Shown here: piece by piece, positions 29,341 to 33,442 of the stretch
How positions within the stretch are numbered: position 1 is the stretch's first letter
Layout: each line of letters starts with the position of its first letter
Program-made: the position numbers and the translations under genes
DNA from: Blastococcus sp.
GTDB taxonomy: Bacteria; Actinomycetota; Actinomycetes; Mycobacteriales; Geodermatophilaceae
DNA length: 33,442 bases
Reading direction: 5' to 3'
Assembly (NCBI GenBank): GCA_025965695.1
Contig: JAOPWM010000069.1
Location: 1-33,442, forward strand
Notes under the pieces: model-generated
Told to the model about the DNA's origin: nothing
The model's database searches: none
What the model saw: only the letters and a program-made list of their open reading frames with translations

Positions 29341-30995
29341 CCTACACCCTGCCCCAGCTCCGCGAGGCGACCGGCGCCCCGCCGAAGACCGCCTACATCG
29401 TCACGAGTGGTGACTCCCGGGAGCCGGCGAACATCGCCAGCTGGCCGACCCAGGTCGAGCTGGAGTCGATCATCACGGCGGAGCTCGAGCGCAACGGCTG
29501 GCAGGTCCGCCGCGCCGCCCCCGTGGCCGACGACGCGCCCCACGGCTTCGTGAGCAGCCAGCGCGAGGGCATCGAGCTCTTCAAGTCCGTCCCGCCCGAG
29601 GCTCCGGTCGTCGTCGCGATCGCCAACTGGCAGTACAGCCACCACGTGCTGCCGGGCCTGCGCACCCACCGGGGGCCGATCCTGACCGTGGCCAACTTCT
29701 CCGGGCGCTGGCCGGGTCTGGTGGGCCTGCTCAACCTCAACGCCGGGCTGACGAAGATGGGTCGGGAGTACTCCACCCTCTGGACGGTCGACGGCAGCGA
29801 CGCCTGGTTCCGCGACGGCATCCGGGCGTGGACCGAGACCGGCACGGTGCCGCAGGACGAGTCGCACGTCCGACCCCTGCCCGCCCTGCCCGAGACCCCC
29901 GAGACCGAGCTGGGGCGGGCGTTGGCGGCGGAACTGCTCACGGAGAAGGCACTCATCGGCATCTTCGACGAGGGCTGCATGGGCATGTACAACGCCATCA
30001 TCGACGACGAGCTCCTCAACCCCATCGGCATCTACAAGGAGCGACTGTCCCAGAGCGCCCTGTGGGCGGAGATGCAGCGCGTCGGCGACGACGAGGCGGC
30101 CGAGGTCGGGCGGTGGCTCACCGAGCAGGGGATGACCTTCCGGCTGGGCGCCGACGAGGGGACCGAGCTGACGGAGCGTCAGCTGATGTGGCAGTACAAG
30201 ATGTACGTCGCCGCCGTGCGCCTGACCGACGACTTCGGCCTGGACTCCATCGGCATCCAGTACCAGCAGGGCCTCAAGGACCTCAGCCCGGCGTCCGACC
30301 TCGTCGAGGGCCTGCTCAACAACGTGGAGCGGCCGCCGGTGCGCAGCCGTGACGGCGGCCGCGTGCTCTTCGAGGGCCTGGCGATCCCCCACTTCAACGA
30401 GGTGGACGAGGGCGTCGCCGTCGACGGGCTGGTCACCAACCGGGTGTGGCGGGCCATGGGCCTGGACCCGGCCACGACGCTGCACGACGTCCGCTGGGGC
30501 GAGGACTACGACGGCCAGTTCGTCTGGGTCTTCGAGATCTCCGGTTCCGTGCCGCCGTCCCACCTCGTCGGCGGCTACGCCGGGGCCGAGGGCTGGCGGC
30601 AGGGCCCGGTCTTCTTCCCGGCCGGCGGCAGCACCATCAACGGCGTCTCCAGGCCGGGCGAGATCGTCTGGTCGCGGGTCTACGTCGCCGACGGCGGCCT
30701 GCACGTCGACATCGGCCGCGGCACCGTGGTCGAGCTGCCGGCGGAGGAGACCCAGCGCCGGAAGACGGCCACCAACCCGGAGTGGCCGATCATGAGCGCG
30801 GTTCTCCACGGCGTCTCCCGTGACCAGTTCATGGCCCGGCACAAGGCCAACCACATCCAGGTCGCCTACGCCGAGGACGCCGACGGCGCCGACCGGGCAG
30901 TGACCGCCAAGGCCGCGATGTTCGAGGCTCTCGGTCTCGACGTCCACGTCGCCGGTGACGTGCAGTTCGCCGGGATCAAGGCCGGCACCCGATGA
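29337..30995 (+). CDS. L-fucose/D-arabinose-isomerase-like protein
   Basis: Aldose-ketose isomerase relative of 552 residues, in the FucI/AraA-like fold family with an N-terminal substrate domain and a C-terminal FucI-type domain. Visible hallmarks are the central EGCMGMYNAII block, which supplies acidic metal ligands, ESxxx-poor but Asp-rich loops after it, and the C-terminal block GVSRDQFMARHKANHIQVAYA, whose histidines match the FucI metal-site region. The ATG overlaps the kinase TGA, and its TGA overlaps the epimerase ATG, both by four bases. Close FucI enzymes convert L-fucose to L-fuculose and D-arabinose to D-ribulose. This protein is divergent from E. coli FucI, so the sugar is uncertain. 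Confidence 0.78.
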   Translation: MTYTLPQLREATGAPPKTAYIVTSGDSREPANIASWPTQVELESIITAELERNGWQVRRAAPVADDAPHGFVSSQREGIELFKSVPPEAPVVVAIANWQYSHHVLPGLRTHRGPILTVANFSGRWPGLVGLLNLNAGLTKMGREYSTLWTVDGSDAWFRDGIRAWTETGTVPQDESHVRPLPALPETPETELGRALAAELLTEKALIGIFDEGCMGMYNAIIDDELLNPIGIYKERLSQSALWAEMQRVGDDEAAEVGRWLTEQGMTFRLGADEGTELTERQLMWQYKMYVAAVRLTDDFGLDSIGIQYQQGLKDLSPASDLVEGLLNNVERPPVRSRDGGRVLFEGLAIPHFNEVDEGVAVDGLVTNRVWRAMGLDPATTLHDVRWGEDYDGQFVWVFEISGSVPPSHLVGGYAGAEGWRQGPVFFPAGGSTINGVSRPGEIVWSRVYVADGGLHVDIGRGTVVELPAEETQRRKTATNPEWPIMSAVLHGVSRDQFMARHKANHIQVAYAEDADGADRAVTAKAAMFEALGLDVHVAGDVQFAGIKAGTR

Positions 30996-31861
30996 TGATC
31001 GGGTGCCACGGGCTGGTCTGGACCGGCACGTACGACGCGGCGGGGATCCGGCACGCGGTGCAGAAGACGCAGGAAGCGGGCTTCGACCTCATCGAGTTCC
31101 CGCTCATGGATCCCTTCACCTTCGACGTCGGCGCCGCGCGCGCGGCACTGGACGAGTTCGGCATAGCCGCGACCGGCTCGCTCGGGCTCGACGAGAGCAC
31201 GGACATCAGCAGCGAGGACGAGTCCGCCGTCCGGGCGGGCGAGGCCCTGCTCGAGCGGGCGGTCGACGTCCTCGCCGAACTGGGCGCCGGCCACCTGTGC
31301 GGGATCATCTACAGCGCCATGCGCAAGTACATGGAGCCGGCCACACCCGGGGGGATCGCCAACAGCCAGGCCGTGATCGGCCGGATCGCCGAACGGGCCC
31401 GGCAGGCGGGGATCAAGGTCTCGGTCGAGGTGACGAACCGCTACGAGTCCAACGTGCTGAACACGGCCCGCCAGGCGCGGGAGTTCGTCGCCGCCACCGG
31501 GAGCGCCGGCGTGGGGGTGCACCTGGACACGTACCACATGAACATCGAGGAGACCGACATGTTCACGCCGGTGCTCGACACCGCTGAACTGCTCTCCTAC
31601 GTGCACATCGGCGAGAGCCACCGGGGCTACCTGGGCACCGGGAGCGTGGACTTCGACTCGTTCTTCCAGGCGCTGCAGCGCACTGGCTACGACGGGCCGA
31701 TCGTGTTCGAGTCGTTCTCCTCCAGCGTCGTCTCGCCGGACCTCAGCCGGATGCTCGGGATCTGGCGGAACCTGTGGAGCGACAGCGACGAACTCGGGGC
31801 GCACGCCAACGCGTTCATCCGGAACAAGCTGGTGGCGATGGACTCGATCGTGCACCACTGA
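30992..31861 (+). CDS. D-tagatose/D-allulose 3-epimerase-like protein
   Basis: TIM-barrel xylose-isomerase-like epimerase of 289 residues that inverts C3 of a ketose. The metal ligands Glu146 (SVEVTNRYE), Asp179 (HLDTYHMNIEE), His205 (HIGESHRG) and Glu240 (FESFS) are offset by exactly six from Glu152, Asp185, His211 and Glu246 of characterised D-tagatose 3-epimerase. The conserved GYLGTG loop is also present. It is the last gene of the LacI-controlled operon, followed immediately by a strong terminator. With the isomerase and kinase, one consistent route is D-arabinose to D-ribulose to D-xylulose to its phosphate; L-fuculose 3-epimerisation is an alternative. Confidence 0.9.
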   Translation: MMIGCHGLVWTGTYDAAGIRHAVQKTQEAGFDLIEFPLMDPFTFDVGAARAALDEFGIAATGSLGLDESTDISSEDESAVRAGEALLERAVDVLAELGAGHLCGIIYSAMRKYMEPATPGGIANSQAVIGRIAERARQAGIKVSVEVTNRYESNVLNTARQAREFVAATGSAGVGVHLDTYHMNIEETDMFTPVLDTAELLSYVHIGESHRGYLGTGSVDFDSFFQALQRTGYDGPIVFESFSSSVVSPDLSRMLGIWRNLWSDSDELGAHANAFIRNKLVAMDSIVHH

Positions 31862-31905
31862 GCGTCCGGCGGTGAAGGCTAAGGTCAGCCCTCACCGCTG
31901 GACGC
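31862..31905 (+). terminator. Terminator after the epimerase gene
   Basis: 14-bp stem, 31862-31875 with 31892-31905, with one G-T wobble; the loop contains a further GGCT/AGCC pairing (31877-31880 with 31887-31890). It begins right after the TGA. Confidence 0.8.
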
Positions 31906-32000
31906 GCCGAGAAGGGAACCGGACAGCCTCATGTGCGTGGCCACGCAGGCACTGGTCCGCGCCCCCGCCCGCTGCGGCGGCGCCGCGGGCAGTTCCTGAC

Positions 32001-32759
32001 GTGCGTCGCTTGTTCCCGGGCCCGGAGAGGGACGACGGCGCCGCACTGGACGAGGCGGGGCTGGTCGAGGCCTACCGGCTGCCGCCGGGCCGGGCACTGA
32101 GGGTCAACTTCGTGGCCTCCCTGGACGGCGCGACGACGGTCGCCGGGCGCAGCGAGGGACTGGGCTCACCCGGCGACCGGCGGATCTTCCGCGTGCTCCG
32201 GAGCCTGGCGGACGTCGTCCTGGTCGGTCACGGCACGGCCGCAGCCGAGGGGTACCGCCCGATCACCGGGGACTCCCCCGTCGGGCGGCTGCGCGTATCC
32301 CTCGGGAGAACGCCCACCGCCCCGATCGCCGTCGTCTCCCGGCAGGCCTCCCTGGACCCCGGCGGCGGGCTGGTCGCCGGCGCCGCCTCCCCCACGATCC
32401 TGGTCACCTGTGCGGCGGCCGACGCCTCCCGCCGAGCGGCGCTGGCCGACGCCGGGGTGACCGTGCTGGTGTGCGGCGAGGACGACGTCGACCTGCCGCT
32501 CGCTCTTGACCGGCTCGCCGAGCTGAGGCACGAGCAGGTGCTCTGCGAGGGCGGACCTCAACTACTGCGCGCCGCACTCACCGCCGGTGTGGTCGACGAG
32601 GTCGACCTCTCGATCGCACCGGCACTGGTCGGCGGCGAGACACGTCTGCTCGGCGCGGCGCTGCCCGGCCCGGTCCGCCTGCACCCTCGTCAGATACTGG
32701 AGGAGGACGGCCTCCTCTTCACCCGGTACGGAGTCGGCCGCCAGGGACCCGGCGGCTGA
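32001..32759 (+). CDS. RibD C-terminal-domain reductase (pyrimidine reductase family)
   Basis: NADPH-binding, DHFR-like reductase of 252 residues. It is related to the 5-amino-6-(5-phosphoribosylamino)uracil reductase half of RibD but lacks the deaminase domain. NFVASLDGATTV and RSLADVVLVGHGTAAAEGY are family blocks, and VLCEGGPQLLRAAL near 180-195 binds the cofactor. The GTG at 32001 (MRRLFPGPE) is chosen because actinobacterial relatives begin this way; the frame is open further upstream but that part is low-complexity and overlaps the terminator. The ribosome binding site is weak. No riboflavin genes are adjacent and it is unrelated to the sugar operons, so its exact substrate is unsure. 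Confidence 0.85.
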   Translation: MRRLFPGPERDDGAALDEAGLVEAYRLPPGRALRVNFVASLDGATTVAGRSEGLGSPGDRRIFRVLRSLADVVLVGHGTAAAEGYRPITGDSPVGRLRVSLGRTPTAPIAVVSRQASLDPGGGLVAGAASPTILVTCAAADASRRAALADAGVTVLVCGEDDVDLPLALDRLAELRHEQVLCEGGPQLLRAALTAGVVDEVDLSIAPALVGGETRLLGAALPGPVRLHPRQILEEDGLLFTRYGVGRQGPGG

Positions 32760-32977
32760 TACGTGATCCCCTGAGCAGTGCCGAGAGCGGCCATTCCCGA
32801 CCGCGGGATCGGCTACCGGACCACCACCACCGTGCCACGAGCGGTGGCGCCGTCGAGCCCTGTCCAGTCGGTGGATCGTGGCCATCCCCGACCCTCCCAT
32901 GCCAGGGCGTCGTCCGAGGTGAGGGGCCGATGCAGGGACCCGGCGCCATCCGCGAGGCCCCCCGTAGCGTCGCGGCC

Positions 32978-33232
32978 ATGGCGGACGTCGAGATCTCCCT
33001 GGCCACTCCGGATGAGACCGAGCAACTGGTGGCCGGCGCCCGCACGGCCTATGCGTCGGGCCTCCGGACCCAACGCGGGTTCACCGAGGAGGCGGCGATC
33101 GCCAAGGCCGTCGCCGACGTACTCGCTCTCCTGCCGGACGGCGCGGGAACGCCGGCCCACGTCTTCCTGGCCGCACGCAAGGGAAAGGCGCTGGTCGGGG
33201 GCGTCCGACGTCCCCCGGTCCTCCGCTGGTAA
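32978..33232 (+). pseudogene. Truncated GNAT-acetyltransferase-like reading frame
   Basis: An 84-residue frame starting at ATG 32978 resembles the N-terminal third of a GNAT protein: beta-1 VEISLATPDE, helices through GFTEEAAIAKAV, and a strand HVFLAARKGKALVGGV. After GGV the normal acetyl-CoA-binding strand and loop are missing and the frame stops at TAA. Downstream frames do not continue an obvious GNAT fold. It is likely a broken gene; a short intact protein is less likely. The 218 bases between it and the reductase hold no feature I can support. Confidence 0.45.
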
Positions 33233-33442
33233 CTCCGACGGCGATGTCCCGCGCGATCGCGCGGAGATGCGTACCGGAGCCTCCACTGCGTGACGGGGAG
33301 TCGCAACGACGCATCGGACGACGTCGATACGTCGAGCTGCCCGGACCGGAGAGGCGGGCCGTCGTTCCCGCCGCCGCCCTCGCCGTAGAGCCGCCGCCCA
33401 CGGCGCGAGGGGCGGATCATGATCGGTGTCAGCCCGGGCTGC
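33233..33442. other. No supportable gene to the window end
   Basis: The last ~210 bases show only fragmentary open frames. An ATG at 33419 starts a frame that runs off the window and cannot be judged. Confidence 0.5.

Noticed and set aside
29256-30947. Minus-strand open frame of 563 codons opposite the isomerase-like gene
   Set aside because: Antisense shadow with no recognisable motif; the opposite strand gives a coherent operon with ATGA overlaps.

Overview
The window is chromosomal DNA from a very GC-rich actinomycete. Codons end mostly in G/C, starts are often GTG, genes overlap by GTGA/ATGA, terminators are GC hairpins without a T tract, and there are Rpf-type cell-wall enzymes and a glgX-treY-treZ set. 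The gene content would suit Geodermatophilaceae (Blastococcus/Geodermatophilus-like), but that family assignment is only an inference. No RNA genes, insertion sequences, CRISPR arrays or phage genes are visible.

Region 1 (1-8338) is an alpha-glucan to trehalose locus: glgX (5' end outside the window), treY and treZ. Between treY and treZ lie two paralogous Rpf/LysM cell-wall enzyme genes. Each is preceded by a c-di-AMP (ydaO-type) riboswitch that can be drawn from its conserved core and closing P1 helix. Between the two rpf genes is a decayed FtsX-like permease pseudogene on the minus strand.

Region 2 (8367-21865) is a sugar-catabolic block. A fructose-6-phosphate-aldolase-like gene and a Gfo/Idh oxidoreductase diverge from a PfkB kinase. 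A minus-strand operon encodes a cupin phosphoglucose-isomerase-like protein, a FucU-type mutarotase and a ribose-type ABC importer (ATPase, permease, lipoprotein). Divergent from it is a tightly coupled plus-strand operon: FGGY kinase, D-2-hydroxyacid dehydrogenase, AroE-like dehydrogenase, phosphotriesterase-family lactonase, KDPG-type aldolase and a GntR/UTRA regulator. An array of TGTCA half-sites lies in the divergent promoter. This enzyme combination matches no pathway I can name and is the best candidate for an undescribed system.

Region 3 (21875-31861) is centred on a LacI regulator. The minus-strand operon holds all five enzymes of the non-phosphorylating L-fucose pathway (1-dehydrogenase, lactonase, L-fuconate dehydratase, 4-dehydrogenase, diketo-acid hydrolase), yielding pyruvate and lactate. 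The plus-strand operon holds an FGGY kinase, an L-fucose/D-arabinose-isomerase-like protein and a D-tagatose-3-epimerase-like protein. LacI-type operators lie upstream of both operons. A third, with an equally good match, lies inside fucU of the importer operon, on codons that are rare in this genome; this suggests that import and catabolism share one regulon.

Region 4 (32001-33442) has a RibD-C-type reductase and a truncated GNAT-like reading frame. The last ~200 bases hold nothing I can support.
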